Source of the DNA: Pseudomonas sp. LFM046
GTDB taxonomy: Bacteria; Pseudomonadota; Gammaproteobacteria; Pseudomonadales; Pseudomonadaceae
Direction: 5' to 3'
Assembly: GCF_000949385.2 (NCBI RefSeq)
Contig: NZ_JYKO02000001.1
Coordinates: 4,519,840 to 4,583,839, forward strand
DNA: 64,000 nt
Below the pieces are notes generated by a model. It worked only from the letters and a program-made list of their open reading frames with translations, was not told where the DNA came from and made no database searches. The translations under genes and the position numbers were made by a program. Below, in pieces: positions 55,827-64,000 of the stretch (its first letter is position 1; each line of letters starts with the position of its first letter).

Positions 55827-56339
55827 CTACCCCTGGCCGACTTTTTCTCCTGCAGCTAGTCGGATCAACCCTTCGAGCGCCTCCACCACCGTTTGCCGGC
55901 GCACGGCGAGCCGATCACCCGGAAACTGGCGGCGTACAGCTTCCACCAACTCTCCATCGCCCCAGGCCAGCCAGACAGTGCCGACCGGCTTCTCCGGCGA
56001 GCCGCCGTCAGGCCCTGCGACGCCACTCACGGCTACGGCGAAACGCGCCCCGCTGCGCTGCTGGGCACCACGCACCATGGCCTCCACCACCTCGCGACTC
56101 ACCGCCCCCACCTGCGGGAACAGTTCGGCGGGCACAGCCAGCTGCGCGGTTTTCTGTTGGTTCGAATAGGTGACGTAGCCCGCCTCGAACCAAGCCGAGC
56201 TGCCGGGAATACGGGTGATGGCCTCCGCGATACCGCCCCCTGTGCAGGACTCCGCGGTACTCACCAACTCGCCGCGTACTTTCAATTCCTTACCCAGCCG
56301 GGCAGCCAGCAAAGTCAGCTCATCTTCGTTAACGGACAT
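55827..56339 (-). CDS. pncC: Nicotinamide-nucleotide amidohydrolase PncC (CinA C-terminal domain)
   Basis: A 170-residue single-domain protein matching the C-terminal part of CinA. It converts nicotinamide mononucleotide to nicotinate mononucleotide in pyridine nucleotide recycling. Visible motifs are [17 protein letters not shown] (active-site Ser/Cys region), [36 protein letters not shown] (GxxGPxGG). The N-terminal molybdopterin-like domain of full CinA is absent, as usual in Pseudomonas. ATG 56339 with GGAG upstream; divergent from mutS. Confidence 0.92.
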   Translation of the reverse strand: MSVNEDELTLLAARLGKELKVRGELVSTAESCTGGGIAEAITRIPGSSAWFEAGYVTYSNQQKTAQLAVPAELFPQVGAVSREVVEAMVRGAQQRSGARFAVAVSGVAGPDGGSPEKPVGTVWLAWGDGELVEAVRRQFPGDRLAVRRQTVVEALEGLIRLAAGEKVGQG

Positions 56340-56409
56340 GTGCACTCCGGGGTTAAAGCGGGCCAGCGGGATACCGTACACTAGCGCCTTTTGCACGCAA
56401 GGCCAGGCA

Positions 56410-58977
56410 ATGAGCGATCTCAGCGAACACACACCCATGATGGCGCAGTACTGGAGGCTGAAAAACCAGCATCCGGACCAACTGATGTTCTACCGCATGG
56501 GCGACTTCTACGAGATCTTCTACGAGGACGCCAAGAAGGCCGCCAAGCTTCTCGATATCACCCTCACCTCTCGCGGCCAGTCCGCAGGCAAGGCCATTCC
56601 CATGGCCGGCATCCCCTTCCACTCCGTGGAGGGTTACCTGGCCAAGTTGGTGAAGCTGGGTGAGTCGGTGGTGATCTGCGAACAGATCGGTGACCCGGCC
56701 ACCAGCAAGGGCCCGGTGGAGCGCCAGGTGGTGCGAATCATCACCCCCGGCACCATTAGCGACGAAGCGCTGCTGGATGAACGCCGCGACAACCTGCTGG
56801 CCGCCGTGCTCGGCGATGAGCGACTGTTCGGCCTGGCGGTGCTGGATATCACCAGCGGCCGCTTCAGCGTGCAGGAGATCAAGGGCTGGGAGAACCTGCT
56901 GGCCGAACTGGAACGCCTGAACCCCGCCGAGCTGCTGATCCCTGATGACTGGCCCCAGGGCCTGCCCGCCGAGAAGCGTCGTGGCGCGCGCCGCCGTGCG
57001 CCCTGGGACTTCGACCGGGACTCGGCGAAGAAGAGTCTGTGCCAACAGTTCGGCGTGCAGGACCTCAAGGGCTTCGGCTGCGAAACTCTCACCCTGGCGA
57101 TCGGCTCCGCCGGCTGCCTGCTGGCCTATGCCAAGGAAACTCAGCGCACCGCCCTGCCCCACTTGCGCAGCCTGCGCCATGAGCGCATCGACGACACCGT
57201 GATCCTTGATGCCGCCAGCCGCCGCAACCTGGAGCTGGACGTTAACCTCTCCGGCGGCCGCGACAATACCCTGCAGTCAGTGATCGACCGTTGCCAGACT
57301 GCAATGGGCAGCCGCCTGTTGAGCCGCTGGCTGAATCGCCCATTGCGGGACCGTGCGGTGCTGGAAGCCCGCCAGGACGCCATTGATTGCCTGCTGGATC
57401 GCTATCGCTTTGAAGGTCTGCAGCCACAGCTGAAAGAAATCGGCGATGTGGAGCGAATCCTCGCCCGTATCGGCCTGCGCAATGCGCGCCCGCGCGATCT
57501 GGCCCGCCTGCGCGACGCCCTCGCCGCACTGCCCCAGTTGCAAGGCGCTATGACGGAACTGGAAGCACCGCACCTGCAGACCCTTGCCGAGAACATCCGC
57601 ACCTACCCGGAATTGGCGGACCTGCTGGCCCGCGCCATCATCGACAACCCGCCGGCGGTGATCCGCGACGGCGGTGTGATCAAGACCGGCTACGACGCCG
57701 AACTCGATGAGCTGCAGGCCCTGAGCGAAAACGCCGGCCAGTACCTGATGGACCTGGAGACCCGGGAAAAAGCCCGCACTGGCCTGCCCAACCTCAAAGT
57801 GGGCTACAACCGCATCCACGGCTATTACATCGAACTGCCCCGCGTACAGGCCGAGCAAGCCCCTGCGGACTACATCCGCCGCCAAACCCTGAAAGGTGCG
57901 GAGCGTTTCATCACGCCAGAGCTGAAGGCCTTCGAGGACAAGGCGCTGTCGGCCAAGAGCCGTGCGCTGGCGCGGGAGAAGATGCTCTACGACGAGTTGC
58001 TGGAGCTGCTGATCGAGCAGTTGGCGCCGCTGCAGGACACTGCCGCCGCCCTGGCCGAACTGGACGTGCTGAGCAACTTCTCCGAGCGCGCACTGAACCT
58101 GGACCTGAACCGTCCCCGCTTCGTCGACGAGCCCTGCATGCGTATCAACCAGGGCCGTCACCCGGTTGTCGAGCAGGTACTGGACACGCCTTTCGTGGCC
58201 AACGACCTGGACCTGGACGACGCCACGCGAATGCTGATCATCACCGGCCCGAACATGGGCGGTAAGTCCACCTACATGCGCCAGACCGCACTGATCGTGC
58301 TGCTCGCCCATATCGGCTGCTTCGTTCCGGCAGCCAGCTGCGAGCTGTCGCTGGTGGATCGGATCTTCACCCGCATCGGCTCCAGCGACGACCTGGCCGG
58401 CGGCCGCTCCACCTTCATGGTGGAAATGAGCGAAACCGCCAACATCCTGCACAACGCCAGCGCCAGCAGTCTGGTGCTGATGGATGAAGTGGGCCGTGGC
58501 ACCAGCACCTTCGACGGCCTGTCGCTGGCCTGGGCTGCAGCCGAGCATCTGGCCCGCCTACGTGCTTTCACCCTGTTCGCCACCCACTATTTCGAGCTGA
58601 CCGTTCTGCCGGAAAGCGAGCCGGTGGTCGCCAACGTTCACCTGAACGCCACCGAGCACAATGAGCGCATTGTCTTCCTGCACCACGTGCTGCCGGGCCC
58701 GGCCAGCCAGAGCTATGGCCTGGCGGTAGCCCAGCTTGCGGGCGTCCCGGGTGGCGTCATCCAGCGTGCCCGCGAGCACCTGGCACGACTGGAAACCACC
58801 AGCCTGCCCCATGAGGCTCCGCGCCAGGCCTCCGGCCAGCCGAGCGCCCCCATGCAGAGCGATCTTTTCGCCAGCCTGCCGCACCCGGTGCTGGATGAAT
58901 TGGCGAAGATCAAACCGGATGATCTGACACCCCGGCAAGCGCTGGAGCTGTTATATACACTGAAGTCACGCATCTAA
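56410..58977 (+). CDS. mutS: DNA mismatch repair protein MutS
   Basis: An 855-residue mismatch sensor. N-terminal mismatch-binding [15 protein letters not shown] carries the Phe-x-Glu wedge. Connector, core and clamp domains follow. The ABC-type ATPase has Walker A in [18 protein letters not shown] (about residue 620), [17 protein letters not shown] and [13 protein letters not shown]-terminal segment ends [16 protein letters not shown] (tetramerisation). ATG 56410 fits the family start; the longer reading from 56215 overlaps pncC. Divergent from pncC. Confidence 0.98.
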   Translation: MSDLSEHTPMMAQYWRLKNQHPDQLMFYRMGDFYEIFYEDAKKAAKLLDITLTSRGQSAGKAIPMAGIPFHSVEGYLAKLVKLGESVVICEQIGDPATSKGPVERQVVRIITPGTISDEALLDERRDNLLAAVLGDERLFGLAVLDITSGRFSVQEIKGWENLLAELERLNPAELLIPDDWPQGLPAEKRRGARRRAPWDFDRDSAKKSLCQQFGVQDLKGFGCETLTLAIGSAGCLLAYAKETQRTALPHLRSLRHERIDDTVILDAASRRNLELDVNLSGGRDNTLQSVIDRCQTAMGSRLLSRWLNRPLRDRAVLEARQDAIDCLLDRYRFEGLQPQLKEIGDVERILARIGLRNARPRDLARLRDALAALPQLQGAMTELEAPHLQTLAENIRTYPELADLLARAIIDNPPAVIRDGGVIKTGYDAELDELQALSENAGQYLMDLETREKARTGLPNLKVGYNRIHGYYIELPRVQAEQAPADYIRRQTLKGAERFITPELKAFEDKALSAKSRALAREKMLYDELLELLIEQLAPLQDTAAALAELDVLSNFSERALNLDLNRPRFVDEPCMRINQGRHPVVEQVLDTPFVANDLDLDDATRMLIITGPNMGGKSTYMRQTALIVLLAHIGCFVPAASCELSLVDRIFTRIGSSDDLAGGRSTFMVEMSETANILHNASASSLVLMDEVGRGTSTFDGLSLAWAAAEHLARLRAFTLFATHYFELTVLPESEPVVANVHLNATEHNERIVFLHHVLPGPASQSYGLAVAQLAGVPGGVIQRAREHLARLETTSLPHEAPRQASGQPSAPMQSDLFASLPHPVLDELAKIKPDDLTPRQALELLYTLKSRI

Positions 58978-59117
58978 CCCCTGAACCGCACAAGCTGCTA
59001 GAATCCCGCGCGCTCTGGAAAGCACCCGGGAATCAGCCTGCCCGGCGCCGTGAGTTTCCGAGCCGAGAAGCCAGACATAGAAGGCTTCCGAGCCGCCGCT
59101 TGAGGAGAAGAATAGAA

Positions 59118-59441
59118 ATGACCTTCGTCGTCACCGACAACTGCATCAAATGCAAATACACCGACTGTGTGGAAGTCTGTCCGGTGGACTGCTTCTACGA
59201 AGGCCCGAACTTCCTGGTCATTCACCCAGACGAGTGCATCGACTGCGCGCTCTGCGAGCCTGAATGCCCGGCGCAAGCCATTTTCTCCGAGGATGAAGTG
59301 CCTGAGGACATGCAGGAGTTCATCGAGCTGAACCGTGATCTGGCCGAAGTCTGGCCGAACATCACCGAGAAGAAGGAAGCGCTGTCCGACGCCGAGGAAT
59401 GGGATGGCGTCAAAGGCAAGCTGGAGCACCTGGAGCGCTGA
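59118..59441 (+). CDS. fdxA: Ferredoxin FdxA (7Fe, 3Fe-4S/4Fe-4S)
   Basis: A 107-residue seven-iron ferredoxin. The N-terminal cluster cysteines lie in [20 protein letters not shown]; the second set is [18 protein letters not shown]. An acidic C-terminal extension of about 50 residues ([20 protein letters not shown]...) follows, as in Azotobacter FdI-type proteins. Electron partners unknown. ATG 59118 follows GGAGAAGAAT. The order mutS-fdxA-rsmZ-rpoS is conserved in Pseudomonas. Confidence 0.96.
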   Translation: MTFVVTDNCIKCKYTDCVEVCPVDCFYEGPNFLVIHPDECIDCALCEPECPAQAIFSEDEVPEDMQEFIELNRDLAEVWPNITEKKEALSDAEEWDGVKGKLEHLER

Positions 59442-59457
59442 GACCAGTTGCCCACAC

Positions 59458-59487
59458 GCAAAAAGGCCCGCATCTGCGGGCCTTTTG
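59458..59487 (+). terminator. Rho-independent terminator behind fdxA
   Basis: CAAAAAGGCCCGC-ATCT-GCGGGCCTTTTG stem with T-run, 17 nt past the stop. It lies tail to tail with the rsmZ terminator. Confidence 0.88.
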
Positions 59488-59501
59488 CTTTCCTGTGGAC
59501 G

Positions 59502-59633
59502 AAAAAAAGGGGCGGGGGATACCCGCCCACTCTTTTGTCCTTACTCCCTGTATTCCCTGCTCATCATCCTGATGGATCGCATCCGGCGATGTCCTGACCG
59601 AAGTCCTTTTCAGTCCGCGTACATCCTGTACGC
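59502..59633 (-). ncRNA. rsmZ: Small regulatory RNA RsmZ
   Basis: About 130 nt on the minus strand between fdxA and rpoS, the standard rsmZ position. The 5' end GCGUACAGGAUGUACGC forms a hairpin with GGA in the loop, followed by several more GGA motifs: AAGGACUU, UCAGGACAUCG, AUCAGGAUGAUG, CAGGGAAU, CAGGGAGU and AAGGACA. It ends in a GGGCGGG-UAUC-CCCCGCCC terminator with a run of seven U. These GGA sites sequester the translational regulators RsmA/CsrA. A TAATAT -10 box lies at 59641-59646. The TSS (59632-59633) is an estimate. Confidence 0.92.
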
Positions 59634-59640
59634 AAGGGTG

Positions 59641-59646
59641 ATATTA
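59641..59646 (-). promoter_or_regulatory. -10 box of rsmZ
   Basis: TAATAT on the minus strand, 8 nt ahead of the predicted rsmZ 5' end. No consensus -35 is seen, in keeping with a promoter that depends on GacA. Confidence 0.7.
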
Positions 59647-59807
59647 GCGATCCCGCGGAACTGGGCAAGCTGGCCAAACGACAGAACACAGAGAAGAATG
59701 CGGCGAGACCATAAAATAAAACCATTAACTATCAATAACTTACAAATAAACCTCAGCTGAATCTCGTCTTTCTCCAGCAGCATCTTCCAGCAATCACGTA
59801 CACTCAA

Positions 59808-59825
59808 TGTAAGCAATGACTTACA
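59808..59825. promoter_or_regulatory. GacA box (upstream activating sequence of rsmZ)
   Basis: TGTAAG-CAATGA-CTTACA is a perfect copy of the GacA-binding consensus TGTAAG-N6-CTTACA. It lies about 175-190 bases upstream of the rsmZ start and just beyond the rpoS terminator. Phosphorylated GacA binding here would switch on rsmZ. Confidence 0.92.
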
Positions 59826-59836
59826 CGGACTTGCAT

Positions 59837-59866
59837 AAAAAAGCCCGGCCTAAGCCGGGCTCTTTC
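59837..59866 (-). terminator. Rho-independent terminator behind rpoS
   Basis: AAAAAAGCCCGGCC-TAA-GCCGGGCTCTTTC; on the minus strand a GC stem followed by a T-run, 14 nt past the rpoS stop. Confidence 0.88.
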
Positions 59867-59880
59867 AGTTCGCCGATGAG

Positions 59881-60885
59881 CTACTGGAACAGCGCATCGC
59901 TGGACAGGCCGTTCTTCTCCAGGATCTCGCGAAGGCGCTTCAGCGCTTCGACCTGGATCTGGCGAACCCGCTCACGGGTCAGGCCGATTTCCTGGCCCAC
60001 TTCCTCCAGCGTGCAGCTCTCGTGGCCCCGGAGACCAAAACGACGCACCACGACTTCGCGCTGCTTGTCGGTCAGTTCGGAAAGCCACTGGTCGATGCTC
60101 TGGGAAAGGTCGTCGTCCTGCAGCAGTTCGCAAGGGTCGGTGGGACGCTCGTCGGTCAGGGTATCCAGCAGGGTCTTGTCTGAGTCCGGCCCGAGGGAAA
60201 CATCGACGGACGTCACCCGCTCGTTGAGCCCGAGCATGCGCTTGACCTCGTCAACCGGCTTTTCCAGCAGGTTGGCGATTTCTTCCGGCGAAGGCTCGTG
60301 ATCCAGCTTGTGGGTCAACTCGCGCGCCGCCCGCAGGTAGACGTTGAGTTCCTTGACCACATGGATCGGCAGGCGGATTGTCCGGGTCTGGTTCATGATG
60401 GCCCGTTCGATGGTCTGACGGATCCACCAGGTCGCATAAGTGGAGAAACGGAAGCCCCGCTCCGGATCGAACTTCTCCACCGCCCGGATCAGGCCGAGGT
60501 TACCCTCTTCGATCAGGTCGAGCAGCGACAGGCCGCGATTGACGTAACGTCGCGCGATCTTCACCACGAGGCGGAGGTTGCTTTCGATCATGCGTTTGCG
60601 CCCGGCAGGATCTCCGCGCTGTGCGAGGCGCGCGAAGTGCACTTCTTCTTCCGGGGTCAGGAGGGGGGAAAAACCGATCTCGTTGAGATACAACTGGGTC
60701 GCATCTAGCGCGCGACTATAATCGATGTACTTGTGCTGCTTGGCTGAGGTTGAGTGACGGGATTTGGCGGTAGGCAGAGGCGCGTCGTTCTCCTCGCTCA
60801 ACGCATCATCCAAAATGACGCCCGGCTCCAGAAGGAGCAGTTCATCATCGACGTCAAACTCCGGCGCTTCTTTATTGAGTGCCAT
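59881..60885 (-). CDS. rpoS: RNA polymerase sigma factor RpoS
   Basis: A 334-residue stationary-phase sigma factor. Region 1.2 begins [20 protein letters not shown]. Region 2 contains [20 protein letters not shown] and [20 protein letters not shown]. Region 3 is [19 protein letters not shown], and region 4 with its HTH is [23 protein letters not shown] 60885 with AAGGGAC upstream. In Pseudomonas the main rpoS promoter lies within nlpD upstream (established knowledge). Confidence 0.98.
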   Translation of the reverse strand: MALNKEAPEFDVDDELLLLEPGVILDDALSEENDAPLPTAKSRHSTSAKQHKYIDYSRALDATQLYLNEIGFSPLLTPEEEVHFARLAQRGDPAGRKRMIESNLRLVVKIARRYVNRGLSLLDLIEEGNLGLIRAVEKFDPERGFRFSTYATWWIRQTIERAIMNQTRTIRLPIHVVKELNVYLRAARELTHKLDHEPSPEEIANLLEKPVDEVKRMLGLNERVTSVDVSLGPDSDKTLLDTLTDERPTDPCELLQDDDLSQSIDQWLSELTDKQREVVVRRFGLRGHESCTLEEVGQEIGLTRERVRQIQVEALKRLREILEKNGLSSDALFQ

Positions 60886-60994
60886 TGTTGTTGTCCCTTG
60901 CTGAGTTCGACAACAAGCCCCGGCGATGCCTTGATTCCCTGGCGCCGCCTGAGCCCGTCCTTGTGCCTAGTGGCGGAACGGGCCGAATAACAGA

Positions 60995-61876
60995 TCAACG
61001 ACGTGGCAGGTATTGCAATGGATCTACAGGCTTACCTTGGCGGCGAATCTCAAAATGAAGCTTCACCCGGTCAGTTCCCGTTGAGCCCATCTCGGCAATT
61101 GTCTGTCCGACTTTGACCTGCTGTCCCTCCCGCACCAGCAGCCTGCGGTTATGACCATAGGCGCTCACGTAGGTATCGCTGTGTTTGATGATGACCAGTT
61201 CGCCGTAGCCCCGTAATCCACTTCCGGCATAAACAACTGAACCATCTGACGCAGCCAAGACAGGCTGGCCTAATTCCCCAGCGATATCAATCCCTTTATT
61301 CAAACTGCCGTTTGAGGAAAAACGCCCAATCAACGAGCCATTCGCCGGCCATACCCAACCGGCTGCAGAGCGCGTGCTAGACGCGCTCGCGGTAGATACG
61401 GGTGCCGCCGCCACAGGTTGTTGCGCCTGGGGCTGCGGACGGACAGCCGGTTGCTGGGACTGCGCAGGCGGGCGCATGGTGGCACTGTTTCCAGTCGTTG
61501 GTTTGGTAGTTGCAGGAGCGGCAGCAACGGTTGTTGGACGCGTCTGGCCAGGCTGGCCATCGAAACGGATGATCTGGCCAGGGCGGATCACATAAGGCGC
61601 GGGAATGTCATTGCGGGCGGCCAGGGCTTTCCAATCCCAGCCAAAGCGGAACGCAATGGAATAGAGGGTATCGCCACGCTGCACCCGGTACTGGCCGCTG
61701 GTAACGGGTTGCCGTTGGGTTGTGGCAGCCGCCCCCGCATGGTTGCGATCGACCACACTGACACCGTCCTTCGAGGTGCTGGAGCAGCCGGCCAGCAGGA
61801 TACTGGCGGCGATTACGGGCAACCAGGTGAGCCCATTCCCCATGCTGATCCTATGCCGAATGGCCATCAGGCTCAC
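60995..61876 (-). CDS. nlpD: Lipoprotein NlpD (LysM, degenerate LytM/M23)
   Basis: A 293-residue lipoprotein activating cell-wall amidases at division (by family knowledge). Layout: lipobox LLAGC, LysM domain (YRVQRGDTLYSIAFRFGWDW, about residues 63-106), Pro/Gln/Ala-rich linker, and LytM domain (about 175-290). The metal-binding HxGxD of active M23 peptidases is replaced by N-K-G-I-D (SLNKGIDIAGELG), and the HxH by LHFEIRR, so it should be non-catalytic, as in E. coli NlpD. The GTG start at 61876 has AAGGGGA 5 nt upstream; ATG 61867 is the alternative. rpoS follows downstream. Confidence 0.95.
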   Translation of the reverse strand: MSLMAIRHRISMGNGLTWLPVIAASILLAGCSSTSKDGVSVVDRNHAGAAATTQRQPVTSGQYRVQRGDTLYSIAFRFGWDWKALAARNDIPAPYVIRPGQIIRFDGQPGQTRPTTVAAAPATTKPTTGNSATMRPPAQSQQPAVRPQPQAQQPVAAAPVSTASASSTRSAAGWVWPANGSLIGRFSSNGSLNKGIDIAGELGQPVLAASDGSVVYAGSGLRGYGELVIIKHSDTYVSAYGHNRRLLVREGQQVKVGQTIAEMGSTGTDRVKLHFEIRRQGKPVDPLQYLPRR

Positions 61877-62028
61877 TCTTGTCCCCTTTTTCCCAACAGT
61901 CCTAGGTAGTGGTTATTGTGCCGGAAATATTCGAACGGGCCAGCCGCCTGCCGCACAAAGTGCAGCGCAGCAGTAACCCGGCGATGCGTCAGAGATTTGC
62001 CCGCGACGCAGATTCCCTCGGTACGGGC

Positions 62029-62706
62029 TCAGGCCAGAGGGCCGCTGAGCAGCGGTACGAAGCGCACCGCATCGAGCACGTGGCGGGTGAATCCCTGCTC
62101 TTCGCGAATGATCAGCATCAGTTGCTGGACGTCACCGGCCCCCACCGGAATCACCAGGCGTCCGCCCGGAGCCAACTGGTCCAGCAGTGCCTGCGGAACG
62201 TCCGCAGCGGCCGCGGTGACGATGATGCCGTTATAGGGTGCCAATGCGGACCAACCTTCCCAGCCGTCGCCCCAGCGGAACACCACATTGCGGAGGTTGA
62301 GCTCCGCCAGGCGCTCCTTGGCTTTGTCCTGCAGCACCTGAATGCGCTCCACGGAGAACACCCGCTCCACTAGTTGAGCGAGGATCGCCGTCTGGTACCC
62401 GGAACCGGTGCCAATCTCCAGGACCTTGTCCAGCGGCCCGGCGGCCAGCAGCAGTTCGGTCATCCGCGCAACCATGTAGGGCTGGGAGATGGTCTGGTTG
62501 TGGCCGATTGGCAGAGCGGTGTCTTCGTAGGCTCGATGTGCCAGGGCCTCGTCGACGAACAAATGACGCGGTGTCCGGCGAATGGTCTCGAGCACACGGG
62601 CGTTGGACAGCCCTTCCTCGTATAACCGCTGGATCAGACGTTCACGGGTACGTTGGGACGTCATGCCAATCCCGCGGCGCGTCAGGTCGTCCTGTTCCCG
62701 AGCCAT
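62029..62706 (-). CDS. pcm: Protein-L-isoaspartate O-methyltransferase
   Basis: A 225-residue SAM-dependent repair enzyme methylating isoaspartyl residues in aged proteins. It has [18 protein letters not shown], the SAM loop [18 protein letters not shown], and [20 protein letters not shown]. The ATG at 62706 overlaps the surE stop (TGATG). An internal ATG at 62664 ([18 protein letters not shown]) gives the 211-residue form used for P. aeruginosa; the upstream 14 residues look coding but the choice is open. Confidence 0.95.
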   Translation of the reverse strand: MAREQDDLTRRGIGMTSQRTRERLIQRLYEEGLSNARVLETIRRTPRHLFVDEALAHRAYEDTALPIGHNQTISQPYMVARMTELLLAAGPLDKVLEIGTGSGYQTAILAQLVERVFSVERIQVLQDKAKERLAELNLRNVVFRWGDGWEGWSALAPYNGIIVTAAAADVPQALLDQLAPGGRLVIPVGAGDVQQLMLIIREEQGFTRHVLDAVRFVPLLSGPLA

Positions 62707-63455
62707 CAGAGCAGGCCCTCCAACCAGCTGTCGAGACCGCCGAAAGCCTCATTGAAAGTCCGGTCGAGCTGCAGGGGCGTGATGGAAACATAGCCCTGCA
62801 GCACCGCATGGAAATCCGTTCCCGGTCCGCCGTCCTCGGCATCGCCGGCGGCAGAAATCCAGTATCCCTCCTTGCCCCGTGGATTGACTACCTTCACCGG
62901 CGCCGCAGCGCGGGCTCGATGACCAAGCCGGGTCAGCTGGATGCCACGGATACGCTCCAGCGGCAGGTTGGGGATGTTCACGTTGAGGACGGTGCGCGGC
63001 GGCAGGTCGAGCCTGTCGTGGGCGGCCACCAGCCGACGGGCGATATGGGCGGCCGTGGGCAGGTTGTCCGGCTGGCGCGAAAGCAGCGAGAAGGCGAACG
63101 CCGGCACGGCGAGGAAACGCCCCTCAAGTGCAGCAGCCACGGTGCCGGAATAAAGCACATCGTCGCCGAGGTTGGCGCCCAGATTGATGCCCGACACCAC
63201 CATGTCCGGTAGCTGTTCAAGCATGCCGTTGAGCCCCAGGTGTACGCAGTCGGTCGGCGTGCCATTGAGGCTGATGAAGCCGTTGTCCAGCGTGCTGGGG
63301 TGAAGCGGGCGGTCCAGGGTCAGGGAACTGCTGGCGCCGCTCTTGTCCTGATCAGGTGCGATGACCACGCAATCGGCGTAGTCCTTGAGCGCACCATGCA
63401 GAGCGGCGAGACCTGGGGCATTCACCCCATCGTCGTTGGAAATCAGAATGCGCAT
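62706..63455 (-). CDS. surE: 5'/3'-nucleotidase SurE
   Basis: A 249-residue metal-dependent phosphatase acting on nucleoside monophosphates, tied to stationary-phase survival. The metal site is [17 protein letters not shown] (Asp-Asp near residues 8-9), with [32 protein letters not shown] and the late block [13 protein letters not shown]. It lies in the truD-surE-pcm-nlpD-rpoS cluster, overlapping truD by 13 nt and pcm by 1 nt. Confidence 0.97.
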   Translation of the reverse strand: MRILISNDDGVNAPGLAALHGALKDYADCVVIAPDQDKSGASSSLTLDRPLHPSTLDNGFISLNGTPTDCVHLGLNGMLEQLPDMVVSGINLGANLGDDVLYSGTVAAALEGRFLAVPAFAFSLLSRQPDNLPTAAHIARRLVAAHDRLDLPPRTVLNVNIPNLPLERIRGIQLTRLGHRARAAAPVKVVNPRGKEGYWISAAGDAEDGGPGTDFHAVLQGYVSITPLQLDRTFNEAFGGLDSWLEGLL

Positions 63456-64000
63456 GGGTTTTCCGTCTGCCCTGCCGGCAGCAGATCGACAAGCTCACGC
63501 ACCACTGCGGTGGCGAAGCATCCAGCCGGCAGGACGAATTCCAGTTGCAGAACGTCAGGCCCGGGATAATGCCACGTCAGGCCGCCGATGGGGAGGCGGA
63601 GGATGCGCCGTTCGTGCGCCATTCCCGCTTCTGCGAGCCAGTGGCAAAGTGCCGGCTCGGCCGCAGCCACCGTCGCTTCCAGCATTTGCGGCTCACCCAG
63701 CGCAGGCGACGGCCCCTCTCCCCAGAGCGCCCCGGTCGGATGCAGGTCGAGCTGGGCCAGGCGCGGATCATTGCATTCCGCCTCACCGGCGGCGAAGAAG
63801 CTACGGCTGTCGGTGAACGCCAGCAAGTCGCCGACCTGGGCCTGGTTCCAGGTTCCGGCGGCAACCCGCTCGGCCAGCACCTGGTTGAACAGGAAGCTGC
63901 GGCCCGCTGACAGCAGCCGTGAGCGCAGGTTGCGCTGGACCGGCAGTTCCTTGCGTTCGGCGAAGGCGCGGGCATCCACCACATTGCCCCCACCATGGCC
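63443..64000 (-). CDS. truD: tRNA pseudouridine(13) synthase TruD, C-terminal part (cut by window edge)
   Basis: 185 residues of the enzyme are visible; the N-terminus lies to the right of 64000. The frame is open to the edge and begins [20 protein letters not shown], then [20 protein letters not shown], and ends [20 protein letters not shown] followed by [15 protein letters not shown]. This is the C-terminal part of TruD with its [12 protein letters not shown] and [12 protein letters not shown] blocks. The catalytic Asp is in the missing part. It overlaps surE by 13 nt, so the genes are coupled. Confidence 0.93.
   Translation of the reverse strand, partial: GHGGGNVVDARAFAERKELPVQRNLRSRLLSAGRSFLFNQVLAERVAAGTWNQAQVGDLLAFTDSRSFFAAGEAECNDPRLAQLDLHPTGALWGEGPSPALGEPQMLEATVAAAEPALCHWLAEAGMAHERRILRLPIGGLTWHYPGPDVLQLEFVLPAGCFATAVVRELVDLLPAGQTENPCAF

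Overview
The window is a GC-rich, gene-dense chromosomal segment of a Pseudomonas (sensu lato), close in gene order to Pseudomonas aeruginosa and the P. resinovorans/otitidis-like lineages. The evidence is the set of recognisable Pseudomonas genes and their order: slyX–HIT–oprD-type porin–thioesterase–proS; arsC–wrbA–DUF2069–hda; purM–purN; mazG–relA–rlmD–cysM–gacS–ldhA; dinB; mprF–acvB–cytochrome b561–kup–rimO; fpr/finR; dgkA–erdR; and recX–recA–cinA–mutS–fdxA–rsmZ–rpoS–nlpD–pcm–surE–truD. I see no prophage, plasmid gene, complete IS or CRISPR array. The species is not decided by what I can see.

Layout. Positions 1–338 hold the 5' end (domain I) of a group II intron on the minus strand, lodged directly behind the slyX terminator; its reverse transcriptase lies beyond the left edge. 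0.4–9 kb: slyX, a HIT protein, an OprD-family porin with a long leader carrying a CRP/Vfr-like site, a hotdog thioesterase, proS, a lipoprotein, acylphosphatase, a TlpA-like thioredoxin and a protein with PilZ-like motifs. 9–18 kb: a YihY/BrkB membrane protein, arsC, wrbA, hda, an AI-2E-family permease, a CDP-alcohol phosphatidyltransferase, DUF2066, purM and purN. 18–25 kb: rof, DUF2058, mazG, relA, rlmD and cysM. 25–33 kb: a Sel1-repeat protein, the global sensor kinase gacS, ldhA, small proteins, dinB and two tandem initiator tRNA genes, each with its own promoter. 33–44 kb: a GAF-GAF-(degenerate GGDEF)-EAL protein, mprF with its phospholipid hydrolase partner, cytochrome b561, kup and rimO. 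44–52 kb: DUF393, a glutathione transferase, trmO, a divergent ABM monooxygenase/VOC pair sharing a TTGTATACAA palindrome, fpr/finR, dgkA, erdR, an EamA transporter and a DTW-domain enzyme. 52–64 kb: a PA3611-like secreted protein, a LOG-family protein, recX–recA with an SOS box, cinA/pncC, mutS, fdxA, the small RNA rsmZ with a perfect GacA box, rpoS, nlpD, pcm, surE and the end of truD.

How the genes fit together. Stress and lifestyle control is a clear theme: RelA (ppGpp), RpoS, GacS and its output RNA RsmZ, Hda (initiation control), RecA/RecX/DinB/MutS (DNA damage and repair), FinR/Fpr (redox) and Pcm/SurE (stationary phase). The Gac/Rsm pathway is represented at both ends, by the sensor at 26.3 kb and the sRNA at 59.5 kb. 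Most of the window is ordinary core genome. The least ordinary parts are the group II intron fragment, the palindromic dispersed repeats near 31.0 and 46.3 kb, the duplicated initiator tRNA cassette, the divergent ABM/VOC pair, and several small or unrecognised ORFs.
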